Shown: positions 49,785-59,746, counted from the first letter of the stretch. The stretch: 64,000 bases of DNA from Hallerella sp964587155 (GCA_964587155.1 CAZPKF010000014.1:9160-73159), one strand, 5' to 3'. Program-made: numbers and translations. Notes: generated by a model not told the origin, from the letters alone.

Positions 49785-51614
49785 ATGAAACGTTTCCTTC
49801 TACTTTGTCTGGGATTTTCTTTTTCACAAAATCTCTTGGCCGCCGAGGCGCACCTTCCTTTCGGCGTTCCGGGATATCTTACCAGCTCATTCGGCGAAAG
49901 CCGGGGAACACGTTACCACGCAGGAATCGATTACTCCACCGACATGAAAGAAGGCTTTCCGGTAATCGCTCCAGAAAACGGAAAAATTTCCCAAGTGCGC
50001 CTTTCTCCATACGGCTACGGCAAAGTGGTTTATTTTTTGGGAGAAAGTGGAAAGACATGGGTTTTCGCACACCAGAGCGGCTTTTCCAAAGAGTTGGATT
50101 CCCTTGTTTCCTCGGCGCAACTCCAATCGAAGCATAACGACATTCGCATTTCCAATCCGAAAATCAAATCGTTCCGCTACGGCGACACGATTTCGTTTAC
50201 AGGAAGTTCCGGCATCGGTAATCCGCATTTGCACTTAGAACTCCGCAAAGGAGAGAAACTCTTGAATCCATGCCGAAACGGCATTTTTTGCGGAGACTCT
50301 TTACCGCCGTTGATTCTCGGGGCGGCAATTTTCCAGGGTGAAGACCTCGCCTTGACCGGAGAAAACGATTTAACAAACGGATGTGTTGAAGTTCCCCATC
50401 TCCAAAAAGACGATTCCATCCGATTCGCTTTTAAGATTGCCGATTACAGCAGAACGCCTCTCGAAAATCCGATGTCCGTGCGCCGCATAACCTTAAAAAA
50501 CGCAAAGCAAATCCTTGGCGAAATCATCAAGGACACGCTTTCCTTTGATTCTATGATTCAAATCCGCAAAGAACTTCTTTGGGCAGAAGAAGCGGACACC
50601 GCTGGCGATTGGCACTTCATTCCGAACGCTTACCGGATTTCGGGCAAAGACACTCTCGTTTTCGAAACAGAAGACATGGTTGGGAATACAGCCTCCCGGA
50701 AATTTTCCCTTTCGCCAACATGCGCGGGCGAAAAACCTTCTCTCCGTCAAAAGCAGCGCCGGGAGCTGTTCAGTTTTTTAAGCCGCTCCTGGATTGGCTT
50801 GGACCTTTGCCAGCCCGGTCCCCTCCAAACGCAATTTTTCCTTTACGGCAAAGGGATGCAAAGCGTAAACGCTTGCGAAGCGTTTTCCAAACAAGCGACT
50901 CTCCTCGGGAAAATAGTCAAAGCTTACCCCGCAACCCGTCTAATCGTCCTAGAACAAGCGGGCATTCTCGACACCCTCGTTATCCGTCAAATACCCTCTA
51001 ACGCCAAAACCTTGAACGACACTGTTCAACTTTCCGGAAGCCGCATCGTGCAAAGTCTTTCCGGCATCGAACCGGTTCCCTGGACAACTGTTCTCGCCGT
51101 CCGAAAACTCCAAAACGACACTGTTCCCGCATACGAGTTTCACCCCAAAGGCCTCCATTTCACCGGCGATTGGAACGTTCAATTCGACAAGAAAATTTAC
51201 GACAAGCCGCTTTATTATTTAGGCGAAACAAGCCGCAAATGGTTCTTGTTCAGCAAACAAAAAAACGGAAAGCATTTCCGTTCCGCCCGTATGAACGAAC
51301 TCCGCGATATCGGCTTCATTCAGGACACAACTCCACCAGAACTCGGTGAAATCCGCAGCGATTCCGCTTTTTTCGCCGGAAAAGCCGAACCCGTATTCCG
51401 CATTCCCGTCATCGAAAAGGAATCGGGCATTGCGAACGGCAACGCCATTCGGGCCAGTTCTTCTCAAAAACCATTCCTTTATGCGGAATTTGATTCCGAA
51501 CCCGAAGAAATCGTTTTGCGCAAAAGCGATTTGCCTTCCTCCGGAGAGTTTTTTGAAATTCAAATCCGAGACGAAGCGGGTAACGAAAAGACGTTCAAGT
51601 TAAAAGTCCCCTGA
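49785..51614 (+). CDS. M23-family peptidase with large C-terminal region
   Basis: 609 residues. Signal peptide MKRFLLLCLGFSFSQNLLAA. LytM/M23 domain 25-180: SSFGESRGTRYHAGIDYS (Zn ligands His45 and Asp49), KVVYFLGESGKTWVFAHQSGFSK and GNPHLHLELR (His148, His150), so the zinc site is complete and the enzyme should cut peptidoglycan cross-bridges or other peptides. Residues 180-609 are beta-rich, with Ig-like stretches (DEAGNEKTFKLKVP at the end). Start at ATG 49785 preceding the signal peptide. A terminator follows. Confidence 0.9.
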   Translation: MKRFLLLCLGFSFSQNLLAAEAHLPFGVPGYLTSSFGESRGTRYHAGIDYSTDMKEGFPVIAPENGKISQVRLSPYGYGKVVYFLGESGKTWVFAHQSGFSKELDSLVSSAQLQSKHNDIRISNPKIKSFRYGDTISFTGSSGIGNPHLHLELRKGEKLLNPCRNGIFCGDSLPPLILGAAIFQGEDLALTGENDLTNGCVEVPHLQKDDSIRFAFKIADYSRTPLENPMSVRRITLKNAKQILGEIIKDTLSFDSMIQIRKELLWAEEADTAGDWHFIPNAYRISGKDTLVFETEDMVGNTASRKFSLSPTCAGEKPSLRQKQRRELFSFLSRSWIGLDLCQPGPLQTQFFLYGKGMQSVNACEAFSKQATLLGKIVKAYPATRLIVLEQAGILDTLVIRQIPSNAKTLNDTVQLSGSRIVQSLSGIEPVPWTTVLAVRKLQNDTVPAYEFHPKGLHFTGDWNVQFDKKIYDKPLYYLGETSRKWFLFSKQKNGKHFRSARMNELRDIGFIQDTTPPELGEIRSDSAFFAGKAEPVFRIPVIEKESGIANGNAIRASSSQKPFLYAEFDSEPEEIVLRKSDLPSSGEFFEIQIRDEAGNEKTFKLKVP

Positions 51615-51687
51615 TTTCAAACGAAAGCGGATTCCGGGGAATCCCAACTTTTTGACAATTCCCAAAATCCACCATGCAAAAAATACG

Positions 51688-51714
51688 AAACCGCCAGCCT
51701 AGCTGGTGGTTTTC
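51688..51714 (+). terminator. M23 gene terminator
   Basis: AAACCGCCAGC-CTA-GCTGGTGGTTTT, one G-T pair, followed by TTTC. Confidence 0.8.
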
Positions 51715-51721
51715 TTTATAC

Positions 51722-51753
51722 GAAAGGGAACTTTCCAAAGAAAGTTCCCTTTC
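51722..51753 (-). terminator. terminator of the PKD-like lipoprotein gene
   Basis: GAAAGGGAACTTT / AAAGTTCCCTTTC long stem, ~20 bp beyond the stop codon of the minus-strand lipoprotein gene. Confidence 0.75.
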
Positions 51754-51770
51754 ACATCATTTTCTACAGT

Positions 51771-52913
51771 TTACTTATTTACAACGCAAATGGTTGTGGT
51801 AGTCGCAGTGACCGTGTATTTTTTACCCGGAGCGCAACCGGCCGGGCTAAAGTAAGCGAAGCCCGACAGCGGTTCTTCTGAATCCCAATACACTTCAAGA
51901 TTCATGTAATCCGCACCCACTCTCGGTTTGCAGCCCACCGTACAATTGTTGGGTGCTCCTGCCGGAATTTGAACGGTCGTCGCCGTTTGCGCCGGAATGA
52001 AGAGGTCGTCCGGCAATGTCGGAAGAATCGTTTCGCCATAAGAATCCGGATCATTAATACTTCCTAACGGCAAAATCAAATCCACAGATTCCGGATCGAC
52101 GACTGTCACGCCGCCACACGCATAAGTCACCTTGGAATTGTCCGCATTTGAAACCGCCACGTTGACAGTCACCTGTTGCTTGTGCATATCCGAAGTAGCG
52201 GCCATCGAAGCCTGCGCACCCGAACCGCTGACAGTCCCATAGGCAGACGTCCATTCATAAGTAGAAATTGGCGATTCCGAAACGGCATCCACCGTCCACG
52301 TAACTGTTTCCCCGACTTTGGCAGTCGAAACATTGGGCTCGCAAGAATTGACGGTAATGGGAATCCCCTGCACCTGAATCGGTTCACAGGCGATGTCGTT
52401 TCCGTCTACATTCAAATAAGCGGAGTAAGTTCCGGATTCCGCATAACGGACATTTACCGAATAAAGCCCATTCCCTTGGATGTTCGGATTGGAAACGCCT
52501 TCGAAAGTCCAAACAAAAGGCGACATGATCTGTTCAAAAATTTCACCGGAAGCCCGGTAAAACTTCCAAGTCACCAATTCTCCCTTTTCTACCGAAGGCG
52601 ATTCCGGGGCACAAGTACCGTTCACCACATTCTTCGCTTCGTTCAAAGCTTCATTGCCGCTGACCGTCTCTGTCGCCGCAGAAGAAGAACTCGCTTGAAC
52701 AGCCCCACTAGAAAGCGGCTGCGACGCACTGGATTTTTCCGAAGCAGAAGAATTTTCCGTCCCCGACGAAATGGCGGTAGATGAAGAATACTCTACATCG
52801 GGGGGATTTTCAACCGATTCCGAACTGGAATCGCTCCCACAAGCGGATAACCCCAAAAACAACGCATAAATACCTAAAAAAGGCAATAGTACAAAACGTT
52901 TTGAAAAATTCAT
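51771..52913 (-). CDS. serine-linker lipoprotein with PKD/Ig-like domains
   Basis: 380 residues. Lipoprotein signal ending ALFLGLSAC; residues ~25-85 are a Ser/Glu linker (SSSTAISSGTENSSASEKSS...). Two PKD/Ig-like domains follow (CAPESPSVEKGELVTWKFY...SGTYSAYLNV; CEPNVSTAKVGETVTWTVDA...YEWTSAYGTVSG), then a Cys-containing C-terminal domain (NNCTVGCKPRVGADYMNLEVYW). TATATT ends 6 nt before the ATG with no ribosome site: likely leaderless. Divergent from the GH9 cellulase, with a 22-bp palindrome between, so possibly co-regulated and cellulose-related. Confidence 0.8.
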   Translation of the reverse strand: MNFSKRFVLLPFLGIYALFLGLSACGSDSSSESVENPPDVEYSSSTAISSGTENSSASEKSSASQPLSSGAVQASSSSAATETVSGNEALNEAKNVVNGTCAPESPSVEKGELVTWKFYRASGEIFEQIMSPFVWTFEGVSNPNIQGNGLYSVNVRYAESGTYSAYLNVDGNDIACEPIQVQGIPITVNSCEPNVSTAKVGETVTWTVDAVSESPISTYEWTSAYGTVSGSGAQASMAATSDMHKQQVTVNVAVSNADNSKVTYACGGVTVVDPESVDLILPLGSINDPDSYGETILPTLPDDLFIPAQTATTVQIPAGAPNNCTVGCKPRVGADYMNLEVYWDSEEPLSGFAYFSPAGCAPGKKYTVTATTTTICVVNK

Positions 52914-52943
52914 GTTTCAAATATATCTAAAACGCCCCAAATC

Positions 52944-52965
52944 CGTTTGTAATATTTTACAAACG
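52944..52965. promoter_or_regulatory. 22-bp perfect palindrome in a divergent promoter region
   Basis: Arms CGTTTGTAA and TTACAAACG with TATT between. It lies 31 bp before the lipoprotein ATG (upstream of its -10 box) and 71 bp before the cellulase start. It is too AT-rich and has no T-run for a terminator, so an operator is the best reading. Confidence 0.6.
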
Positions 52966-52979
52966 CGAATCCATTCTCT

Positions 52980-52999
52980 CGAAAAAGATTTATTTTTCG
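52980..52999 (+). promoter_or_regulatory. inverted repeat in the cellulase leader/promoter
   Basis: CGAAAAA-GATTTA-TTTTTCG, 36 bp before the cellulase start codon. It could be a second operator or a 5'-UTR hairpin. Confidence 0.45.
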
Positions 53000-53035
53000 G
53001 GCGGGATTGTGTTTGGTAAAAAAAAAGGAGACGCT

Positions 53036-56000
53036 GTGCCTATTTTCGCACTCATCGGCTTGCTCGCCGCTGGTCTTTTGGCTGCAGAGCAAGAACAACC
53101 GACACCTTATGACCTCATCCGCCCCATTTGGCCTATGAAATGGGATACCTCTGCCACCGATGATGGCGGAACAGTAGAAAGTTTCAGTAAATACGTTCCC
53201 AATAAAACAAAGCACAATCCGGTTCCCCCAGTCGGATCCGTACCGCAGGATTTTGTTCCCAACGGCATCATCCCCGATTCCCTGAACCAGGCCTACCGCG
53301 ACGCACAAAACGTGCGCATCGGGCGCATCCGCATCAACCAGGCGGGCTACCTCCCCGAAGACACAGAAAAGCAATTCTACTATGTCTCGGCGGGAACCTG
53401 CGCCGAAACGTATTCCGTAGTATCCCTGACCGGCGAAGAAATTGCCACCGGAGGAACATTCTCTTCGACAGGCAAAAAAACGGAATCTTCTTGGACCATC
53501 GTAGCAGGGACAAACGCGGCCACCAATAACCAAAAACGTTATTCTGTCGCGGGAGACGGTCCTTCCGGTACGGTTTGCGTTGGGCATCTGGCCGACATGG
53601 CCGGGCTTTCCACCAACACGCGTTACCGCGTCAAAGTCCTGAACCAATATTCCGCCTCTTTTATCATCAGCGATAAAGTTTATTCGATGGTCCGCGACGC
53701 GACACTTAAATTTTACGGAATCAACCGCAGCGGTAATTCCGAATCGTGGTTCCACAAGCCCAGTCACACCAAAGACGGTGCAGGTAAATTTGTCCATGGC
53801 GAAAGTTCTGCAACAGGATTCACCTCCCAAGAAGGCGCTTTGCAAGGCGGTTGGTATGATTGCGGCGACCACTTGAAAGAATCGCAAACACAAGCGTATG
53901 CCTTTATGGTTTTGGCGGTGATGGCAGGTTCAAATCCAGACCGCGACGAAGATAACTACGCCTACAACATGGGCGAAACGGTCAACACGGACGGCATTCC
54001 CGACATTCTCCGCGAAGCAAAACACGGAGCCGACTACTTTTTGCGCTCTTACGTTTTCGCAGGTGGGATCATCGACAACATGGTCGTTTCCGTTGGAAAC
54101 TTCGGAGCGGACCACGGCTGGTGGGGACGGCCAGAAAACCAAGACGCTCTCCCGACAACGCTGACCGGACGCGGCGGACCTCACGAACGCGATTTGCGCC
54201 TCGGAGAACTGGGTTCCAACATTTCCGGTCAAATTGCGGCTGGCCTAGCCATTTTAAGCAAGGATTACGCAACGTACGACAAGGCTTTCGCCGACAGTTG
54301 CCTCCTCGTTGCCGAAAAAATGTACGACTTCGCCAAGAATTTGAAGCTTAAGGAAAAGAATCTCGGGCCGGGAACTTATGATGGAGGAAAGCCCTACGTT
54401 TACAACCTCGAAGCAGACGGCTGGTCTAGCGCCGCTTACAACGGCAACAACGAATCCCACGACGATTTGGCGATAGCCGCCATCGCACTCCATTATGCGA
54501 CTTATGAAAAAACAGGGAAAATGGATTACTTGAACGATGCCGTCGAAGACAAAGAAATCGGCAGCGATCAAGAAGCCTCCGTGGGCTTTTTCAACGGCGG
54601 TTGGATGGCTTGGAACCGCGACGGTATGCGCAAATCTTCCAAAAACACAAGCTGGGCGAACGCTTACACATACACGCTTTACGGCTTTTACAAATTGCTT
54701 TTGAAAGATGAAGAAACCGGAAAGCGTTACGGAATTGACAATAAAACCCGTTTGAAATACGCCGAAAACGTCGCCCTGATTTTGGCGACAAACTTGAGCT
54801 ATCTTTCCGGAAGCGGAGCAGAAAGCATATCCATCCCCACATTGAACGGTATGACACCGGTTTCTTACGGCGACCTCTGGTATAACATGCAAACAGACCA
54901 GACTTGGATTTACAACCGTTATCAAGCGGGCAACATTTTCGAAGTCCTGGCATATTCCGAAGTGACAAAGGATTTGGAAGGAGTTCCTCTTCCCCAAAAA
55001 GGCGTTCAAAATTGGAATTCTGCCGCCATGAAAAAACTGGGCATTAACCAGCTGAACTACATGTTGGGAGTCAACCCTTGGGATGTTTCCTTCTTACTTG
55101 GAGTCGGCGACAAGAATGATGCCCACCCGCACCACCGCGCAGCAAATCCCGAAGGCAAGAATATGCCGGGCGCAAATTACGTTTACAACCCGCCCACTGG
55201 AGCTCTCTTTGGCGGAGTCACCCCGAATGATGCAAACGGAAACGCCTGGGCACCGAGCACAATGAGCTGGGAAGATTACCATCTTTCTGAAACGTGTATC
55301 GATGCAACGGCAATGTTTGTCGCTTCGAGCGCAGTTGCCGTCCGCGAAGAAGACAGAAGCCGCGCCCCATCCGAAATCAACGTGGAAATCCGCTATGTTG
55401 GCTACGACTCCGCCATAGTGAAAGTTTCTCAGGATATGCGCGGCCCGGCGATGATTCTTTACAGCACAAACGAAACAGGTCCGTTCTCCGCCTATTTTAA
55501 AGACTCCACTTATGCGGTGAACCACGAATTCCATATGACAGGCCTTCAGAACGGAACCGCCTATTACTTCAAAGTCATCGCCATCAACGGTCGTAGTGAA
55601 TCTTACACGACAAAATGGCTCATCGACAGCACCAGCACACCGTTCTCCTTCACCACTCTCGCAAGCCCGCAACCCGACGCAAACATTCAAAACATCAAGG
55701 TTTGCAACCTGTCTTCCGACAGTGCGGAAATCATGTGGTACACGCCAAACGGACAATACGAATCCAAAGTTTATTGGGACACAACCCTCACGTCTTATGA
55801 AAATATGACGTGCCCAACATCCCCGAATGGCACCTGTCACTTTGACGCAAACGCCGATGTCGCCGGGATTCCCACCAGTTTCCACTACGTCAAATTAGGT
55901 AAGCTGAAAGAAAAAACGACCTACTACTATTGCGTACAAAGTAACGCTTCCGTCCGTTGCACAGACGACAAAGGAATGCCTCTCAAATTCACCACGCCAG

Positions 56001-59000
56001 TTACTTCTTACGATTTCGATGTGCGAACTTATCAATATGAATTTGGCGGGTTGGATTTCTTGAACATCAACATTTACAACAACGAAGACCGTCAATTCGA
56101 CAGCCTGACGCTCCGTCTTTATGTCACTGCCAAACCGGAGCAAATCGAAGCGCAAGCCGGTGAAAATAACCAGCCAGGCTCCTGCCCGTTACTGTTGGAT
56201 TTGGATATTTGCCAGGCTTACGATGAAGCGGGATTCAACAAGCCCTGTGAAACCGACTCGGAAATCCGTGAACTTTTGCGCGGAGCCATTCCTGTCAAGC
56301 TTGAAGACACTTACAATGCGGCCACAGGCACTTATGATTGGTACATTCCCGTACCGCTGGGTTCCACAACCATCAAATCTTCTTCCCGGATGCGCATGGA
56401 CTTGGGATTCTCCCGCGGTCTTTACCAAAATGGCAAATGCGATCCGCTCCGTACTGCTCCGGAAAAGCGCATGTCGGCAACGTCGGGAGACTGGACTTGG
56501 GCTCCTCACGAACGGGATGTCGATGGAGCCGATTATGCGGGAATGCCCATCTGGGGAAAAGACGACGGCGACCAAGACGAAGCCCCGGTCAATCCCTATG
56601 TCGTCGTTTACCGCAAAGATGAATTTGTCGTCGGATTCAGCCCGTCTTACTCCGAAATGACGAAAAAGCGCGCCAATTACGAAATGACAGTCGCTTTCGA
56701 CGCTCCATTCAACGTTTCTTCTGGATCTTACATTCAAATCGATTCCACCACCAGCACCATGCGTCTGACGGGCAATGCGACCATTTCTGAAAACGGCTAC
56801 GTGACAGATATTTGGGTCAACGGAGTCGCCTTAACCAAAGAACAACGGGCTACCGCCGCCGTTTACAACTATGCAACTGGCCGCTTCGACTTAAACATTC
56901 CGGTCAAAATGTCCATTGGAACGAACAAAGTCGACGTCACCATATTCGCAGGCCCCAATCCGGATTGTTCCGAATGCCTTGAAAATGGAGGTTGCGCATT
57001 CGTCAACCGCTCGTATTACGTTCAGTTCAGCAAAGGAAACCGCACCGCAGGCAAAATCCAGTTATTGCGCGAAGACGGTCAATCCGTTTCGAGCCCGGTA
57101 AAAGACGACCCGATGACGTTCAAAATTTTCGTCAGCGACAAGGACAACGCCGCAAACGAAACCATTTCGGTCACCCTTCACAATTCCCGCACCGGAGATT
57201 CCTCGCAAGTTTCTTTAAAACGCACCAATCCGACCCTTGGTTACTTCGAAAGCGAATGGATTTCCGCAGTGAACAATGCGAATGCGGATTTCCCGAAAGT
57301 CGCACTTCTCGGAGGCGACACCATCTCCGTCGTTTACATCGACGCAGAGGATCCGGAAGACTCCACGGCGCAATCATTCTACGCCGACCCGACGACTCCG
57401 ATTCCGCAAGTGGCAAGCCTCACCGACTTGAATTGCGATGCCACGGCCGATGAATTGACCATCACGTTCAGCGGAAGCCAATTTGACGGTTCATCCATCA
57501 AATTGGACAGCGTCCTCGTTTCCCTGGATTCTACGGAAACGGTTTCCGCTTCCGAATTTGTCGTCAAACCCTCGGCACTTGTCGTCGGAGCATCGACAAC
57601 ATTCTCGCTGAGCGGCGTTTCCATTCCGCAAAATGCCTCGCCTGCAGGCAAAGTGACCGTTTACATGACAGAAAACGGCGTGTCTAAAACCTCTGAAAAA
57701 ACGATTTCGGACGGCATTGCCCCGACTCTCACCGGCGTCGCGATTCTTGAAAACGAAAATCACGCAAATCCGCAGGATACGCTCCGAATCGCCTTTTCCG
57801 AACCGATTTCCATGAGCTCCGCATGGCCCTTAGCCATTTACGACAGCACAGGTGCAGAAATAGACCAGTCTTCCATCCAAGTCGTCAAGGCGACAACGAC
57901 GGACAACGGCAAAACGTGGGAATACGTCATTACCGGCAACACGGACGGCAACTTTATCAAACAGGGGCACAGTGCCATCATCAAAGCGGGATTCCCCGTT
58001 GTCGATTTGGCGACAAACGCTCTCTCCGACTGTAACGGCCCCGTGAACGTCATTGAATCCGTTCGCCCGGTTCCCGTCAAGTATGCGACCATCACCGACA
58101 ACGAAGGCGATGGCCAGCCAGACGAAATTTATATCGAATTCACAAAGCTCCTCCGCGAAAAAGACATGCTGGACACTATCGATGTCTATTGGGGAAAACC
58201 CGAAATCTATGTCGCTTACGCCAAACCGGCAAGCGGTTGGAGCTTGGATTCCGTCTACGGCGAAAAAGTTCCAAAATACATCACGCAATTGGATTCTTCT
58301 AGCGGCGAATGGGTGCTAGGCTCCATCAAAAAGGAATGTTCAAAATATGAAGACGTCCTCAAAGTGGACAAGCGCGACACGGTATACACCGATTCAACCA
58401 AGACAACCATTGATCGAATCGATTCCGTGACCCACATGGAAACCATTTGCAAGGCTTACACGTCCCGGCAGGATTCCACGTTCGTCCCCAAAATAGACAC
58501 CATCCGCATCGATTCCGTACAAAGCATGGCGACTGCCATCCGCATTCCCATCACCGGAGAGACCTTCAACAAGATGACTTACGGAAACCGCAACGGAAAC
58601 GGCCTCATTTTGCCGCGCCAGGGACCACTTGGCGGATTCTTCGACAACAATACAGCTGCGCTTTACGACAAATGTCCGCCGGTCATCTTGAATGCGAACA
58701 TCACAAAACCCACCGAAAGCCTTTACCGGCTTCGCGTCACGCTTTCGGAACCGCTGAAATTGGTCGACACCACGGGAAATTCGAATCTTTATTACCTGCA
58801 AAAACGGACAAGTTCCGGACAATACTGGTTCTCGTCAAATTCAGATGCGTTCAACAACGCTCAGACGACCTGGACTTTTGTCTACGCCGATAACAATTCG
58901 GAATCCCAGATCCACGTGAACGATGAAATCCGGCTGCCTGTTGGCGCAGAATTCTCCATTGCAAACGATGGAGCCAAGAATTTCCCCGGCGAACAAAATC

Positions 59001-59647
59001 CGTGGGTCATTGTCCAAGGCGACATCGACAACGTCTCCTTCAAGGTTTCCATGCAATCCGGAGTCGCATCCGTTCCCACAAGCGAAGTCCTTTACGCCGG
59101 AAACGAACCTGATGAAAACGAGATGTTCCGCCTGTCTTACCTTTCCGACGCATCCGAAACGGTCATCGCCAGCGGAAAGAAGAAGCTGAAATCCATCACA
59201 CCGGTTTCTTATGACACTGCAAATTACGTCCACGGTGGTCCCACGTTCGACATCGACATGGAAATTCCACTCCTGTTGCAAACGGATTCCCTCGGCGAAA
59301 AAGCCTGGATGGCAACGCTCAAGTTCTCCGTCAATATTTATAACAACATGGGCGAAATCGTCACCTCGACTTCTTACGAAGGTTCCCTGTCGGACTTTGC
59401 CGAGAACGCCATTTCTTCGGACGGACATCTCCATCTGCGCCTCGAATGGATCACTCACGAAGGCATAGCCCCGCAATCCGAAAGCGGGCGGCTCATAGGG
59501 ACAGGCGCTTACGTCGCCAAGTTCGAATTCAAAGCCTCCGAAACGGCCATCAGCAATCCGTCCAACGGAAAATACCGCAAAGGCCAGACGCGCAAGCAAT
59601 CTTCGGACAAGACGAAATCCTTCGGCTTCCGGCGCGTCCAACGATAA
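53036..59647 (+). CDS. giant multidomain GH9 endoglucanase
   Basis: 2203 residues. The GTG at 53036 is chosen because AAAAAAGGAG precedes it and it opens the signal peptide MPIFALIGLLAAGLLAAE; the GTG 27 bp upstream would overlap the ribosome site. Domains: CelD-type Ig-like (~98-230, IRINQAGYLPED); GH9 catalytic (~235-770) with GGWYDCGDH (271-279, catalytic Asp278), HPHHR (His697-Arg701) and acid Glu752 in HLSETCIDATA; two fibronectin-III-like domains (~780-985); then >1200 residues of beta domains, one with a calcium-type DNEGDGQPDE loop. The end (LIGTGAYVAKFEF...SFGFRRVQR) resembles Fibrobacter/T9SS C-terminal sorting tails. Secreted or surface cellulase. A terminator follows. Confidence 0.93.
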   Translation: MPIFALIGLLAAGLLAAEQEQPTPYDLIRPIWPMKWDTSATDDGGTVESFSKYVPNKTKHNPVPPVGSVPQDFVPNGIIPDSLNQAYRDAQNVRIGRIRINQAGYLPEDTEKQFYYVSAGTCAETYSVVSLTGEEIATGGTFSSTGKKTESSWTIVAGTNAATNNQKRYSVAGDGPSGTVCVGHLADMAGLSTNTRYRVKVLNQYSASFIISDKVYSMVRDATLKFYGINRSGNSESWFHKPSHTKDGAGKFVHGESSATGFTSQEGALQGGWYDCGDHLKESQTQAYAFMVLAVMAGSNPDRDEDNYAYNMGETVNTDGIPDILREAKHGADYFLRSYVFAGGIIDNMVVSVGNFGADHGWWGRPENQDALPTTLTGRGGPHERDLRLGELGSNISGQIAAGLAILSKDYATYDKAFADSCLLVAEKMYDFAKNLKLKEKNLGPGTYDGGKPYVYNLEADGWSSAAYNGNNESHDDLAIAAIALHYATYEKTGKMDYLNDAVEDKEIGSDQEASVGFFNGGWMAWNRDGMRKSSKNTSWANAYTYTLYGFYKLLLKDEETGKRYGIDNKTRLKYAENVALILATNLSYLSGSGAESISIPTLNGMTPVSYGDLWYNMQTDQTWIYNRYQAGNIFEVLAYSEVTKDLEGVPLPQKGVQNWNSAAMKKLGINQLNYMLGVNPWDVSFLLGVGDKNDAHPHHRAANPEGKNMPGANYVYNPPTGALFGGVTPNDANGNAWAPSTMSWEDYHLSETCIDATAMFVASSAVAVREEDRSRAPSEINVEIRYVGYDSAIVKVSQDMRGPAMILYSTNETGPFSAYFKDSTYAVNHEFHMTGLQNGTAYYFKVIAINGRSESYTTKWLIDSTSTPFSFTTLASPQPDANIQNIKVCNLSSDSAEIMWYTPNGQYESKVYWDTTLTSYENMTCPTSPNGTCHFDANADVAGIPTSFHYVKLGKLKEKTTYYYCVQSNASVRCTDDKGMPLKFTTPVTSYDFDVRTYQYEFGGLDFLNINIYNNEDRQFDSLTLRLYVTAKPEQIEAQAGENNQPGSCPLLLDLDICQAYDEAGFNKPCETDSEIRELLRGAIPVKLEDTYNAATGTYDWYIPVPLGSTTIKSSSRMRMDLGFSRGLYQNGKCDPLRTAPEKRMSATSGDWTWAPHERDVDGADYAGMPIWGKDDGDQDEAPVNPYVVVYRKDEFVVGFSPSYSEMTKKRANYEMTVAFDAPFNVSSGSYIQIDSTTSTMRLTGNATISENGYVTDIWVNGVALTKEQRATAAVYNYATGRFDLNIPVKMSIGTNKVDVTIFAGPNPDCSECLENGGCAFVNRSYYVQFSKGNRTAGKIQLLREDGQSVSSPVKDDPMTFKIFVSDKDNAANETISVTLHNSRTGDSSQVSLKRTNPTLGYFESEWISAVNNANADFPKVALLGGDTISVVYIDAEDPEDSTAQSFYADPTTPIPQVASLTDLNCDATADELTITFSGSQFDGSSIKLDSVLVSLDSTETVSASEFVVKPSALVVGASTTFSLSGVSIPQNASPAGKVTVYMTENGVSKTSEKTISDGIAPTLTGVAILENENHANPQDTLRIAFSEPISMSSAWPLAIYDSTGAEIDQSSIQVVKATTTDNGKTWEYVITGNTDGNFIKQGHSAIIKAGFPVVDLATNALSDCNGPVNVIESVRPVPVKYATITDNEGDGQPDEIYIEFTKLLREKDMLDTIDVYWGKPEIYVAYAKPASGWSLDSVYGEKVPKYITQLDSSSGEWVLGSIKKECSKYEDVLKVDKRDTVYTDSTKTTIDRIDSVTHMETICKAYTSRQDSTFVPKIDTIRIDSVQSMATAIRIPITGETFNKMTYGNRNGNGLILPRQGPLGGFFDNNTAALYDKCPPVILNANITKPTESLYRLRVTLSEPLKLVDTTGNSNLYYLQKRTSSGQYWFSSNSDAFNNAQTTWTFVYADNNSESQIHVNDEIRLPVGAEFSIANDGAKNFPGEQNPWVIVQGDIDNVSFKVSMQSGVASVPTSEVLYAGNEPDENEMFRLSYLSDASETVIASGKKKLKSITPVSYDTANYVHGGPTFDIDMEIPLLLQTDSLGEKAWMATLKFSVNIYNNMGEIVTSTSYEGSLSDFAENAISSDGHLHLRLEWITHEGIAPQSESGRLIGTGAYVAKFEFKASETAISNPSNGKYRKGQTRKQSSDKTKSFGFRRVQR

Positions 59648-59667
59648 ATTCTTCCGTCGAAATTCAA

Positions 59668-59696
59668 GGGAAACCGGAAATCCGGTTTCCCTTTTT
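59668..59696 (+). terminator. cellulase gene terminator
   Basis: GGGAAACCGG-AAAT-CCGGTTTCCC followed by TTTTT. Confidence 0.92.
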
Positions 59697-59731
59697 GATT
59701 TGAAGCGATTCTCCACCTTCCATTCAATAAC

Positions 59732-59746
59732 GTTTCATTTTGAAAC
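59732..59746. promoter_or_regulatory. candidate enhancer site upstream of groES
   Basis: GTTTCATTTTGAAAC, a palindrome of the form GTTTC-N5-GAAAC. The same form recurs before grpE and dnaK. It is 65 bp upstream of the -24 G. A second, degenerate half-matching site (GTGAAACGTTTTTC) follows at 59752. Proposed as the binding site of a sigma-54 activator. Confidence 0.7.

Noticed and set aside
54254..55885. Long minus-strand frames inside the GH9 cellulase gene
   Set aside because: They overlap intact catalytic-domain coding on the plus strand and show no signal, start site or domain.
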